DNA of 64,000 nt. Source: an uncultured Gammaproteobacteria bacterium (lineage in GTDB: Bacteria; Pseudomonadota; Gammaproteobacteria; Pseudomonadales; Pseudohongiellaceae). The notes under the pieces were generated by a model that was not told where the DNA came from, did no database searches, and saw nothing but the letters and a program-made list of their open reading frames with translations. The translations under genes and the position numbers were made by a program. Shown here piece after piece: positions 26,658 through 35,631 of the stretch (its first letter is position 1; each line of letters opens with the position of its first letter). The stretch is from positions 24,943 to 88,942 of the forward strand of contig CAJXSF010000005.1 of assembly GCA_913061515.1 (NCBI GenBank). Direction: 5' to 3'.

Positions 26658-28022
26658 TTATGCTTCTTGCTGAATCTGCGCAGCAATACGCTGAACATCA
26701 TCGAGCACGCGTAGCAAATTGCCACTCCAAAGCTTCTCGATTTCTTCTTCTGTGTAGCCACGACGCACTAGCTCAAGCGTCACGTTAAAGGTTTCAGACG
26801 CATCATTCCAACCTGAAATACCCCCGCCCCCATCGAAGTCAGAACTAATACCGACGTGGTCAATGCCAATTAAATCTACCATGTAATCGATGTGGTCGAT
26901 AAAATCCGCCACATCAACAGGGGGCGCAATTGCGTCAACTTCTGCGGCAATCCGAGGTTGGGCAATCGCATCAACTTGTTCCACGAGTGCATCGTAGGCA
27001 GCACGCTGCTCGTCACTCATTGCGCGGACCACTGCAAAATCTTGCAACTCAAAACCAAGTTCTTCAGCGATGCTGGCGCGTAGCTCGGCTAATAATGCGC
27101 GATTGGCCGAGTTCTTTTCCGTATTCAAATAACTACGAAAAGCCGTGGCTTGCACTACTCCGCCATTGTCGCGTACAGCTAACAATTGCTCATCGTCCAT
27201 ATTGCGGCTTACATCATTGAGCGCGCGTGCTGATGTATGTGAAGCAATTACGGGGGCGCGAGTTAATTCTAATACTTGCATATTGGAAGTTTTTGCAGGG
27301 TGAGACAGATCGATCATGATGCCCCAACGATTCAACTCAGCGACTGCTTCGCGGCCAAGCTCGCTTAAACCATTGTGCAACCATACGTCGTCGCGCTCAC
27401 CAGTGTTGGAATCGGCAAATTGACTATGTCCATTGTGAGAAAGCGACATATAACGCGCCCCCATTTCTTGGTAACGCTGAACATTGCCTAAATCTAACCC
27501 CATTGGGTACGCATTCTCGACCCCGATCATCGCTACCTTCTTGCCTTCACTATCGATGCGACGAACGTCATCGGACGTATAGGCCACCTCGATTGTGTCT
27601 GGCGCAAATTGCTCCGCAAGACGATGAATCGCACTAAATTTATCTAGCGCATTCGCCTCTGCCGCTGCATAGCCCTCAGGAGTTAAAGGGCCTTGGCCTG
27701 TGTAGACAATGAACCAAGCGACATCCAAACCGCCTTCGATCATTTTCGGAAGATTGACTTGGGTGTCCAAGTCAGAGGTGTAATTATTGTCTTCCATGAA
27801 ATTTGCGGTATTGATATCGGCATGAGTATCGAGAGTGATGACGCGTTCATGAATCCCACGAGCGCGCGCGATCAACTGCGCTTCTGATTCAACCGCCGGT
27901 GCGGATTCAACCGATTGGACTGCGGGAGTCGAACTAGGAGCTGGGGTGCTGCTTTGCTCGGCAGGGCTGCAAGCGGCAAGCAGCAATGTTCCTGTCATCA
28001 GAAATATAGCTTTATTAGACAT
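26658..28022 (-). CDS. Membrane dipeptidase (M19), lipoprotein
   Basis: 454 residues with a lipobox (LLLAACS, Cys18), then a Ser/Pro/Ala/Glu-rich linker. The renal-dipeptidase fold shows its metal motif near the start (ITLDTHADINTANF), the bridging Glu in MIGVENAYPMG, HNGHSQFAD, VIASHTSARALNDVSRNM and HVGISSDFDGGGG. M19 enzymes cleave dipeptides, including D-amino-acid-containing ones, and some hydrolyse lactones. Periplasmic and membrane-anchored. An insert of ~60 residues (LNTEKNSANRALLAELRAS...) is longer than in the shortest family members. It is divergent from the penicillin-acylase gene. Confidence 0.88.
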   Translation of the reverse strand: MSNKAIFLMTGTLLLAACSPAEQSSTPAPSSTPAVQSVESAPAVESEAQLIARARGIHERVITLDTHADINTANFMEDNNYTSDLDTQVNLPKMIEGGLDVAWFIVYTGQGPLTPEGYAAAEANALDKFSAIHRLAEQFAPDTIEVAYTSDDVRRIDSEGKKVAMIGVENAYPMGLDLGNVQRYQEMGARYMSLSHNGHSQFADSNTGERDDVWLHNGLSELGREAVAELNRWGIMIDLSHPAKTSNMQVLELTRAPVIASHTSARALNDVSRNMDDEQLLAVRDNGGVVQATAFRSYLNTEKNSANRALLAELRASIAEELGFELQDFAVVRAMSDEQRAAYDALVEQVDAIAQPRIAAEVDAIAPPVDVADFIDHIDYMVDLIGIDHVGISSDFDGGGGISGWNDASETFNVTLELVRRGYTEEEIEKLWSGNLLRVLDDVQRIAAQIQQEA

Positions 28023-28179
28023 AGGGAGAGTCTCTGCATTGATAAAAAAGTCGCCCTCATCCTAGCAGTGACACTAGTGTTTTAAAAGCAGCATTCAAGG
28101 GCAGCTTCCGTTTTGCCCCAGAATCAGGTTTACTTCTAAACACGCTAATCACAATGACAATAATTGCTAGGAGAACCCC

Positions 28180-30438
28180 ATGCTGACCGTCTGTTCCCGC
28201 TTGCTAGTGAGTGCCATCTGTATTGCACTTATATTCACCAGTTGCAGTCCAGCCACGGAACAGGTCGCTCCAGCGCCGCTTTCTGAAATTGAAAGACTGC
28301 AAATGATCGCCGATCGAGTCAGTATTATTCGCGATGACTTTGGTGTGGGGCATATTTATGCCCCGACCGATGCCGATGCAGTTTTTGGCTTATTGTACGC
28401 ACAGGCAGAAGACGATTTCGCCCGCGTTGAACGCAACTATATATGGGCAACAGGCAGGCTCGCTGAGATAGAAGGCGAAGCGGCGCTTTATAGTGATCTG
28501 CGAGCCAAACTCTATATGACAGAGGAAGAGGCGCACGCCGCGTATGCGCAAGCGCCCGTCTGGCTGCAAGAGTTATGTGACGCCTTCGCCGATGGCTTGA
28601 ACTTCTACCTAGCCAAGAACCCTCAAGTTCAGCCGCTACTGCTAGAGCGCTTTCATCCGTGGATGCCCTTTTATTTCTTCGAAGGATCCATTGGCGGCGA
28701 TATCGAACAAATTCCTCTGCCTGGCATCGAGTCGTTTTACTCGCAAGTGGATACAATGCAAGCGCAGTTGCCGGTTCTCGCACAGGCAAACGACCATACC
28801 CCGCCCGAATTTAACACTCCCAACAATGCGCTTGCTCAGACGATATTCGAAGAACCCGCCGGTTCAAACGGCATCGCGGTCGATGGTTCACTCACCGAAT
28901 CCGGGAACTCTATGCTTTTAATTAATCCCCATACGAGCTTTTATTTCCGCGGGGAGTACCATGTAGTAAGCGACGAAGGATTGAACGCGTACGGCGCCGT
29001 CACATGGGGGCAGTTCTTCATCTACCAGGGCTTCAATGAACACAATGGTTGGATGCACACGACCACCGCTGCAGATTTTATGGACGAATTCGTCGAGGAC
29101 ATTGTGCGAGAAGAAGGTGAGCTGTATTACCGCTACGGCGATGCGCTACGCCCTGTGCAAACCAGTGAGATTCGATTGCAAGTGAACGATAGCGGGCAAA
29201 TGAGCGAGCGACGTTTTCCATCGTTTCGTACCCACCACGGCCCAATTACCCACAGTTTAGAAGATCGCTGGGTAGCAACTCGCATCAATTGGAACCCAGT
29301 AGATGCATTGCGCCAATCATATCTGCGCATGAAAACTGCTAATTATTCTGAGTTCCGCGACATGATGGACATTCGTACCAACTCTTCCAATAACACTGTC
29401 TACGCCGATGACTCAGGCAATATTGCTTATTTTCACGGTAATTTTATGCCTCGCCGAGACCCATTATTTGACTATCAGCAACCTGTCGATGGCAGCAACC
29501 CAGCAACAGACTGGCAAGGTGTGCACCCGGTGGACGAGACAATTTTTATTCACAACCCTAGCAATGGTTATCTGCAAAATAGCAATTCAACGCCCTTTAC
29601 CGCAGCGGGTGATCAAAGCCCGCTAGCAGAAAATTACCCAGCCTATATGGCGCCTGACGCTGAGAATTTTCGTGCAGTCCACTCGTTAGGGCTACTTGAG
29701 AATGCGCAGTCGCTCACGCTCGACGACTTATTAGAACTCGCCTACGATGATTATATGCCTGGTTTTGCCCAACTCATCCCAGGTTTAGTCAGTGCATGGG
29801 ATGCCAACAGCGACGACTGGCCAAATTTAGAAGCGCCAGTACAAACCCTTAGAACATGGGACCTGCGCACCAACACCGATTCAGTCGCAATGTCGTTGGC
29901 GCACTTTTACGGAATTATGGCCGCGCAGCGCATAGACACCCCCAATGACATGTCACAGATGGAGCAGATCAATTGGCTAGGAACTGATAGTAACGAGCAA
30001 GACCGCTTACAGGTGTTTAGCGACACCGTTGCACAACTGGATTCAGCCTTCGGCACTTGGAATACCCCCTGGGGTGAGATCAATCGTTTTCAACGACTCA
30101 GTGGCGACATCGATCTGCAGTATGACGATAACGCCCCCAGCTTAGCCGTCGGCTTTGGCTCTGGCCGCTGGGGGGCACTAGCGTCCTATGGGGCTCGGGC
30201 CTTCCCTGGTACCAATAGAATCTACGGAAGTTCAGGCAATAGCTTTGTCGCAGTTGTCGAATTTGGTGATCAAGTTCGCGCCTTGAGTATTCTTGCCGGG
30301 GGACAAAGCGCCAATCCAAACTCGGCACACTTCCTTGATCAAGCTCAGCGCTATGTCGATCGCGACTTCAAAGAAGTCGCTTTCTACCGGGAAGATGTTG
30401 ACCGACGCATGCGCGCGAGTTACCACCCTGGAGATTAG
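28180..30438 (+). CDS. Penicillin acylase family (Ntn) amidohydrolase, lipoprotein
   Basis: 752 residues; lipobox FTSC (Cys22). Ntn-hydrolase precursor: the alpha region runs to ~228 and autocleavage should expose Ser229 in GSNGIAVDG as nucleophile and new N-terminus. Supporting motifs are LLINPHTSFYFRGEYH, GFNEHNGWMHTTTA and the beta-chain NNTVYADDSGNIAYFHGN. The family includes penicillin G acylase and acyl-homoserine-lactone acylases (PvdQ, QuiP). The closest functional type cannot be decided by eye. Quorum quenching and scavenging of N-acyl amides are both possible. AGGAG precedes the ATG. Confidence 0.87.
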   Translation: MLTVCSRLLVSAICIALIFTSCSPATEQVAPAPLSEIERLQMIADRVSIIRDDFGVGHIYAPTDADAVFGLLYAQAEDDFARVERNYIWATGRLAEIEGEAALYSDLRAKLYMTEEEAHAAYAQAPVWLQELCDAFADGLNFYLAKNPQVQPLLLERFHPWMPFYFFEGSIGGDIEQIPLPGIESFYSQVDTMQAQLPVLAQANDHTPPEFNTPNNALAQTIFEEPAGSNGIAVDGSLTESGNSMLLINPHTSFYFRGEYHVVSDEGLNAYGAVTWGQFFIYQGFNEHNGWMHTTTAADFMDEFVEDIVREEGELYYRYGDALRPVQTSEIRLQVNDSGQMSERRFPSFRTHHGPITHSLEDRWVATRINWNPVDALRQSYLRMKTANYSEFRDMMDIRTNSSNNTVYADDSGNIAYFHGNFMPRRDPLFDYQQPVDGSNPATDWQGVHPVDETIFIHNPSNGYLQNSNSTPFTAAGDQSPLAENYPAYMAPDAENFRAVHSLGLLENAQSLTLDDLLELAYDDYMPGFAQLIPGLVSAWDANSDDWPNLEAPVQTLRTWDLRTNTDSVAMSLAHFYGIMAAQRIDTPNDMSQMEQINWLGTDSNEQDRLQVFSDTVAQLDSAFGTWNTPWGEINRFQRLSGDIDLQYDDNAPSLAVGFGSGRWGALASYGARAFPGTNRIYGSSGNSFVAVVEFGDQVRALSILAGGQSANPNSAHFLDQAQRYVDRDFKEVAFYREDVDRRMRASYHPGD

Positions 30439-30629
30439 CCCTCGTCCTGAAAAATCTCCTCGATGGTCAAACCGAAGATACGTGCCGCTTTAAATGCCAG
30501 TGGCAAACTAGGGTCAAACTTTCCGGTCTCTATCGCATTGACTGTCTGCCTAGAGACCTCGAGCTGTTCCGCCAGCTGTGCTTGCGTCCATTGGCGTTGT
30601 GCGCGAAGTTGTTTCAAGTGATTTTTCAT
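30435..30629 (-). CDS. XRE-family HTH regulator, 64 residues
   Basis: Almost the whole protein is one Cro/CI-type HTH: LRAQRQWTQAQLAEQLEVSR (helices 1-3), QTVNAIETGKFDPSLPLAFKAA, ending IFGLTIEEIFQDEG. Such mini-regulators usually sit with a small membrane protein, as here: the upstream gene's stop overlaps this start (ATGA). Palindromes in the operon promoter suggest autoregulation. Convergent with the acylase gene, overlapping it by 4 bp. Confidence 0.9.
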   Translation of the reverse strand: MKNHLKQLRAQRQWTQAQLAEQLEVSRQTVNAIETGKFDPSLPLAFKAARIFGLTIEEIFQDEG

Positions 30630-31048
30630 TTGTAGCGCTTCGCCCCAAGCAAGGTCGCTGTCAAAAATGTCAGCCCCATAATTATCACCAGAACCGAAAT
30701 CTCCGCATCAATTGCTATCACATTACTTATATCGAGATTGGAATAAGACATCCCGACCACCAAGCCTACGCCAAGCGTTATGCCCATCGCCTCTAACTGA
30801 ATCCTTTGCTGCATTTCATCTAAGGTTTTTAGGTGCTTAATATTGGCCAAGACCATCCCAATGCCCAGTAATGTATTGAGCGCAATTGCTCCCAAGGTCC
30901 ACAATTTGTGGTCGTTCCACAACCATGGCGGGCCAAAGGTCGCAAGCGCCATCGTTAACACCCATCCAAGCGTCCATCGTGCAAGATTACTTGCCGATGA
31001 CGCTACTTTACGCTGCCAAGCATTAGCATTTGAGTTTTCATTCATCAT
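30626..31048 (-). CDS. Membrane protein co-transcribed with the XRE regulator
   Basis: 140 residues with about four hydrophobic segments (WTLGWVLTMALATFGPPW, LGAIALNTLLGIGMVLA, ITLGVGLVVGMSY, ISVLVIIMGLTFLTATLLG) and a charged cytoplasmic loop (NIKHLKTLDEMQQRIQLEAM). It resembles the small membrane partners found with YozG-like regulators but I cannot name a family. AAAGGGGAAC lies before the ATG. Confidence 0.75.
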   Translation of the reverse strand: MMNENSNANAWQRKVASSASNLARWTLGWVLTMALATFGPPWLWNDHKLWTLGAIALNTLLGIGMVLANIKHLKTLDEMQQRIQLEAMGITLGVGLVVGMSYSNLDISNVIAIDAEISVLVIIMGLTFLTATLLGAKRYK

Positions 31049-31063
31049 GTTGTTCCCCTTTCA

Positions 31064-31127
31064 ATGTAAAGCTCACTTGACACGCAAGATAGTCGCCCTA
31101 GAAAACAATGTCAAGCTTGCTTGACAT
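31064..31127 (-). promoter_or_regulatory. Promoter with two palindromic operators for the XRE operon
   Basis: On the minus strand TTGACA (31114-31109), a 17-bp spacer and TATCTT (31091-31086) form a good sigma-70 promoter. The -35 lies inside a perfect 9-2-9 inverted repeat, ATGTCAAGC-TT-GCTTGACAT on the plus strand at 31108-31127. A second, imperfect copy (ATGTAAAGCTCACTTGACAC, 31064-31083) covers the expected start site. The placement fits an autorepressor. Confidence 0.72.
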
Positions 31128-31171
31128 ATAAATTCGAAGAATTAGTGTCATTACGGGCTCAAAATCGCGAT

Positions 31172-31187
31172 GGGCATGATTATTGCC
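31172..31187 (+). promoter_or_regulatory. Sigma-54 (-24/-12)-like promoter upstream of gpgP
   Basis: GGGCATGATTATTGCC fits TGGCACG-N4-TTGCW with the obligatory GG-N10-GC spacing; differences are at positions 1, 6 and 16 only. Transcription would start near 31198, leaving a ~180-nt leader before gpgP. Computed by eye; a weaker sigma-70 promoter may also exist. Confidence 0.55.
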
Positions 31188-31290
31188 CCTTACTCATAAA
31201 CACTTAATAGATTTACGAGCTATGACCCCATACATCAGCAGTAAGCATGCAGCCTCTATCGTTCGTAGTAAAAACCTCGATCCAAGTTGC

Positions 31291-31305
31291 GCACCATTTT
31301 GGTGC
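31291..31305. promoter_or_regulatory. NtrC-type operator, site A
   Basis: GCACCATTTTGGTGC, a perfect GCACC-N5-GGTGC palindrome, the same arms as the E. coli glnA enhancer site (GCACC-AACAT-GGTGC). Confidence 0.65.
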
Positions 31306-31330
31306 TTTTTGACCATGCCTGAGCGCCAGC

Positions 31331-31345
31331 GCACCATTTTGGTGA
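31331..31345. promoter_or_regulatory. NtrC-type operator, site B
   Basis: GCACCATTTTGGTGA, one mismatch from site A and exactly 40 bp (about four helical turns) downstream of it, with an identical central ATTTT. It ends 31 bp before the gpgP ATG. Confidence 0.6.
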
Positions 31346-31376
31346 ATCCGTCTTTGTGTAGCAATGGAGATATCTT

Positions 31377-32204
31377 ATGACGCAACAACGGATCATATTT
31401 ACCGACCTCGATGGCACCCTGCTTGATAAAGAAACTTACTCTCACACCGCCGCGATTCCTGCATTACATCGCATCGATGCACTCTCAATCCCCTTAGTGC
31501 TCAATTCAAGCAAAACGGTGCCAGAAATTCTTTCTTTACGAAAACAATTGGGAAACCAACACCCCTTCGTTGTCGAAAATGGTGCAGCCGTCATAATTCC
31601 GAGCCATTATTTTGAAGACACGAACACCTTAGAGCCCTTACCGACGTTAGAGGATGACGCTGCCTACTGCGTACAACGATTCGCAGCGCCCCATTCAAGC
31701 ATCATCAACGCATTGTTAGAGGCAAGGCGACACGACTTTCAATTCACTGGTTTTTTTGATTTGAGTGTCGAGAAACTAGCAGAAATTACCGGCCTACCCA
31801 AAAGCGGTGCACACAATGCTAAACAGCGCTTAGGCTCCGAACCCATATTGTTTAATGGGGACATCGCAGCATTCACCCGCTTTCTCGCTGAGCGCCAACT
31901 GCGCGCCGTGCAAGGCGGCCGCTTTCTGCATGTAATGGGACAATTCGATAAAGCCACCGGCGTAAACTTTCTTCTTGATGCCTACAAAAAACACTACGCC
32001 CCGGCGCAAATAAGCTCCATAGCACTTGGCGACAGCCACAACGATGAGCAGATGCTCAACTGCGTGGATATCCCCATCGTGATCAACAGTCCACACAGTG
32101 CTCAGATTCAAATCGACAACCCCAAACGCGTTCGCTATAGCCAGGCAACAGGCGCTAGCGGGTGGAATGAACAATTACTTGCATTACTGAACGAACCTCA
32201 ATAA
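31377..32204 (+). CDS. gpgP: Glucosyl/mannosyl-3-phosphoglycerate phosphatase (HAD-IIB)
   Basis: 275 residues. HAD motif I is FTDLDGTLLD (nucleophile Asp ~residue 10), motif II LVLNSSKT, and motif III/IV LGDSHNDEQML; the C2B-type cap lies between (FVVENGAAV, GFFDLSVEKLAEITGLP). This matches the mannosyl-3-phosphoglycerate phosphatase family (YedP/MpgP). Because the next gene is a GT81-type synthase, the natural substrate is probably glucosyl-3-phosphoglycerate, releasing glucosylglycerate. It is the first gene of the operon, 10 bp before gpgS. GGAG precedes the ATG. Confidence 0.85.
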   Translation: MTQQRIIFTDLDGTLLDKETYSHTAAIPALHRIDALSIPLVLNSSKTVPEILSLRKQLGNQHPFVVENGAAVIIPSHYFEDTNTLEPLPTLEDDAAYCVQRFAAPHSSIINALLEARRHDFQFTGFFDLSVEKLAEITGLPKSGAHNAKQRLGSEPILFNGDIAAFTRFLAERQLRAVQGGRFLHVMGQFDKATGVNFLLDAYKKHYAPAQISSIALGDSHNDEQMLNCVDIPIVINSPHSAQIQIDNPKRVRYSQATGASGWNEQLLALLNEPQ

Positions 32205-32214
32205 GGAGAGTACT

Positions 32215-33438
32215 ATGGGTGATTTTTATCAGAACGGCGTCGTGACAACTTTGCACAATCTGTCGCATAGCTCTGTTGAACACTTAGAAGAGGAGCTGCT
32301 TGTGTTTCAAAAATCCAGACCCATGTCACTCGTTCTGCCCTCGCTATACTCGGAACTACAAACAGATGCATTAGGCACCATCGTAGACGAACTCACTCGA
32401 GTGCCCTATCTAAATGAAATCGTGGTGGGCTTAGACCGCGCCAGTCAAAGCGAGTACGAACACGCTTTGCAATATTTTTCGAAACTACCCCAATACCATC
32501 GAGTACTTTGGAATGAGGGACCGCGTCTGCAAGCGATAGACAAACTGTTAGAGAAGCACGGGCTTGCCCCGGCCGAACTCGGTAAAGGTCGTAACGTTTG
32601 GTATTGCCTTGGCTATGTGCTGGCCTCAGGCAGGTCAGAAGCTGTCGCATTGCATGACTGCGACATTAAAACTTACACGCGCGAACTACTCGCGCGCTTG
32701 ATATACCCAGTTGCCAACCCTAACTTCAATTATGAGTTCTGCAAAGGTTTCTACGCCCGTGTTGCCGACGGCAAAATGAATGGTCGAGTCACACGGCTTT
32801 TAGTGACCCCTTTACTGCGCGCCTTGAAGAAAGTCTGTGGCTACAGCGAGTTTCTTGAATTCCTCGACAGTTTTCGTTATCCATTAGCCGGTGAATTTTC
32901 GTTCCGTTTAGATGTTATCAGCGACATCCGCATTCCAAGCGATTGGGGTTTAGAAGTTGGCGTATTGTCAGAAATGAAACGTAATTACTCCACCAACCGC
33001 ATCTGCCAAGTTGATATAGCCGACAACTACGATCACAAGCATCAGATTCTATCGCCTGAGGATGCTAGCAAAGGTTTATCGAAGATGAGTACCGACATCT
33101 CGAAAGCGATTTTCAGAAAACTCGCCACCAATGGAGAAGTTTTCTCAAACGAGAAATTCCGCACTATCAAGGCAACCTACTATCGTATCGCCTTAGACTT
33201 CATTGAAACCTATGCGAATGATGCTTCTATCAACGGTTTGAGCTTTGACCGGCACGCAGAGGAGCAGACAGTCGAGCTATTCGCACAGAATGTGATGTCT
33301 GCGGGCTCACATTTCTTGGATAATCCGATGGACACGCCGTTCATCCCGAGTTGGAACCGAGTGATCAGTGCAATTCCCGATATTGGCGAACAACTAATAG
33401 ATGCCGTAGAAGCAGATCACAAGCAATACTTTAAATAA
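32215..33438 (+). CDS. gpgS: Glucosyl-3-phosphoglycerate synthase (GT81)
   Basis: 407 residues. GT-A fold: [11 protein letters not shown] near the start, [18 protein letters not shown], a substrate stretch [19 protein letters not shown] and the metal-binding DxD variant [21 protein letters not shown] is a family feature. GpgS transfers glucose from NDP-glucose to 3-phosphoglycerate, the committed step of glucosylglycerate synthesis. AAGGAGA lies before the start. The N-terminal extension ([15 protein letters not shown]) is also seen in bacterial GpgS. A mannosyl-donor enzyme is the alternative, made less likely by the GH13 neighbour. Confidence 0.85.
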   Translation: MGDFYQNGVVTTLHNLSHSSVEHLEEELLVFQKSRPMSLVLPSLYSELQTDALGTIVDELTRVPYLNEIVVGLDRASQSEYEHALQYFSKLPQYHRVLWNEGPRLQAIDKLLEKHGLAPAELGKGRNVWYCLGYVLASGRSEAVALHDCDIKTYTRELLARLIYPVANPNFNYEFCKGFYARVADGKMNGRVTRLLVTPLLRALKKVCGYSEFLEFLDSFRYPLAGEFSFRLDVISDIRIPSDWGLEVGVLSEMKRNYSTNRICQVDIADNYDHKHQILSPEDASKGLSKMSTDISKAIFRKLATNGEVFSNEKFRTIKATYYRIALDFIETYANDASINGLSFDRHAEEQTVELFAQNVMSAGSHFLDNPMDTPFIPSWNRVISAIPDIGEQLIDAVEADHKQYFK

Positions 33439-33452
33439 CGAGAAAGAACCTT

Positions 33453-35183
33453 ATGGCTGACTATTTGTCTGTTCGCTTGCAAGAACACTTGCGTTTTATA
33501 TACCCGGATCAAAATGCCGAAACACTGGCAGCAACTTTGATCGACACTATGAACTTGCGACCGAATGACACTGGACCGGTCGCGCACCAAAACCACTGGG
33601 ATCAAAGCGATGTACTACTGATCACCTATGGTGACAGCATTCAGAAAACTGGTGAGAAACCTCTTCGCACCTTACATGGTTTCTTAAAAAGCAAGTTAGC
33701 TGATGCGATAAGCGATGTGCACATCCTGCCTTTTTTTCCATACACCTCTGACGATGGGTTCTCAATTACAGACTACTTGGCTGTGAACGAAGCTCTAGGT
33801 GAATGGGAAGATGTAAGCCGCATTGCCTCTGACTTCAAATTAATGTCAGATCTGGTCATTAATCACATGTCCTCACGCAGCCGATGGTTCGACAATTTCA
33901 AAAAGCGCATAGACCCAGGCAAGGACTATTTTTACGAAGGCAACCCCAAAGCTGATCTTTCCAAAGTCGTTCGCCCTCGCACGTCGCCGTTGTTGCTAGC
34001 GACAAAAACAGAGGATGGCGAACGATTTGTTTGGTGTACCTTTAGTGAAGATCAAGTCGATCTAAACTTCAAGAATCCACAAGTGTTGGTAGAGTTCGTC
34101 AATATTATCAGCCATTACATGGACCGAGGCGTACGAATTTTCAGATTAGACGCCGTCGCGTTTCTATGGAAAGAAGCAGGCACCTCTTGCATTCACCTAG
34201 ATCAAACTCATGAAATTATTAAATTACTTCGTTTATTGATCGAGCATCGCGACCACGGTGCAATTATCATTACTGAAACCAATGTGCCCAACCGGGAAAA
34301 CCTGACATACTTTGGTAACGCAAACGAAGCGCATGTAATCTACAACTTCTCGCTGCCCCCCCTACTCGTCAATACTTTACTAACGGGGAACTGCCGTCAT
34401 TTAAAGACATGGATGATGAGTATGCCGCCCTCACAAAATGGAACTGCTTATCTCAATTTCATCGCTTCCCATGATGGAATCGGCTTGCGTCCTGCAGATG
34501 GATACTTAGACGAACAAGAGAAATTGGCATTAGTTAGCGGCATTCAACGCTTCGGTGGTCAAGTCACCATGCGCCGCCTAGAAGACGGGAGCGACTCTCC
34601 CTATGAGATGAATATCAGCCTGTTCGATGCGCTCAAAGGGACACTCGAGAGCGGGCCCGACCAGTGGCAACTGCAACGCTTTCTTTGTGCACACATCATC
34701 ATGTTGGCTTTAGAGGGGATTCCAGCATTCTATATTCACAGCATGTTTGGCACCGAGAACGATCACAAGCGTGTTACGCATACTGGACGGGCACGGTCTA
34801 TTAACCGCCACCAATGGCAACTTGAAGAGTTAGAGAAGCTTTTAGACAACCCTTACAACCATCACGCTAAAGTGTTTTCTGAGCTTAACCGTTTAATAAA
34901 AATTCGGCGTACACAGCTAGCCTTTCACCCCAATGCAACGCAATTTACATTGCATTTAGGCCTTAAGATATTTGCATTTTGGCGTCAAAGTATGAGCCGG
35001 GCACAAAGTATTTTCTGCATTAACAATATTTCGAATGAGCCACAGAAGCTGGCGCTTTCCGATCTCAATCTCATTAGCACGGATCACTGGGTAGATCTAA
35101 TCAGTGGTCGGATATTCGATGAACATAACGAACAGTTTGAGCTGATGCCCTATCAGTGTTTATGGCTGAGCAATGTCAGTTAG
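33453..35183 (+). CDS. GH13 sucrose-phosphorylase-like enzyme, probable glucosylglycerate phosphorylase
   Basis: 576 residues. A (beta/alpha)8 GH13 core with region I ([14 protein letters not shown]), the nucleophile Asp in [14 protein letters not shown], acid/base Glu in [10 protein letters not shown] and region [27 protein letters not shown] is typical of the sucrose phosphorylase subfamily (GH13_18). That subfamily includes glucosylglycerate phosphorylase (E. coli YcjM). In an operon with gpgS and gpgP, the expected reaction is phosphorolysis of glucosylglycerate to glucose-1-phosphate and glycerate, that is, recovery of the solute. Sucrose as substrate is not excluded. Confidence 0.82.
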   Translation: MADYLSVRLQEHLRFIYPDQNAETLAATLIDTMNLRPNDTGPVAHQNHWDQSDVLLITYGDSIQKTGEKPLRTLHGFLKSKLADAISDVHILPFFPYTSDDGFSITDYLAVNEALGEWEDVSRIASDFKLMSDLVINHMSSRSRWFDNFKKRIDPGKDYFYEGNPKADLSKVVRPRTSPLLLATKTEDGERFVWCTFSEDQVDLNFKNPQVLVEFVNIISHYMDRGVRIFRLDAVAFLWKEAGTSCIHLDQTHEIIKLLRLLIEHRDHGAIIITETNVPNRENLTYFGNANEAHVIYNFSLPPLLVNTLLTGNCRHLKTWMMSMPPSQNGTAYLNFIASHDGIGLRPADGYLDEQEKLALVSGIQRFGGQVTMRRLEDGSDSPYEMNISLFDALKGTLESGPDQWQLQRFLCAHIIMLALEGIPAFYIHSMFGTENDHKRVTHTGRARSINRHQWQLEELEKLLDNPYNHHAKVFSELNRLIKIRRTQLAFHPNATQFTLHLGLKIFAFWRQSMSRAQSIFCINNISNEPQKLALSDLNLISTDHWVDLISGRIFDEHNEQFELMPYQCLWLSNVS

Positions 35184-35339
35184 CATTCAGACTCTCAGTC
35201 TTAAACGCTAGTGCGGCAATTGGTCACATTGTACAAAACCCCTCTTACCCCTACATTCTAAAACGAGGCAGGACGGCGCATTCTTCGACCTGCTTCCGGG
35301 GCAGCAACGGCTGCGCAATAGCCAGCTGCCCTTGTTAGT

Positions 35340-35480
35340 TTACTCTGCCACTTTCGTCATTTGTTTGCCACAGCAAGTTTCCGAATGAGGCATAGTCGCA
35401 GGACATGGACAACCTTTGACATAAACTAGCTCGGCTTTACAGGAATCACAACGATAACGATCACCAGTTTCTCTAGACAT
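35340..35480 (-). CDS. 46-residue cysteine-rich metal-binding protein (desulforedoxin-like ending)
   Basis: Too short for usual gene finders. It starts at ATG 35480 after a good AAAGGAGA Shine-Dalgarno. Residues include CDSC (11-14), KGCPCPATMPH (22-32) and CCGKQM (36-41): six cysteines and a histidine in 46 residues, with the CxxC...CC spacing of desulforedoxin/rubredoxin-like iron or zinc sites. A role in metal binding is likely from composition; the function is unknown. It points away from the HMA-SafE gene, 151 bp apart. Confidence 0.65.
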   Translation of the reverse strand: MSRETGDRYRCDSCKAELVYVKGCPCPATMPHSETCCGKQMTKVAE

Positions 35481-35631
35481 TTTGTAGTTCTCCTTTCTTA
35501 AGCTCGGTTAATAAGTGCAGGCGCCACTGCCTACACAGTTAAATCCTCGCACGAACTAACTTGCTGTTCTATGCGCTGGATCAAGAAAGACAACTGACAA
35601 CAGTGTATGACTTACTAGAGGTAGACCCTAT

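Noticed and set aside
31183..31380. 65-codon frame ending in an ATGA overlap with gpgP, possible leader peptide
   Set aside because: Its TTG start lies inside the sigma-54 -12 element, has no Shine-Dalgarno, and the NtrC palindromes explain the sequence better.
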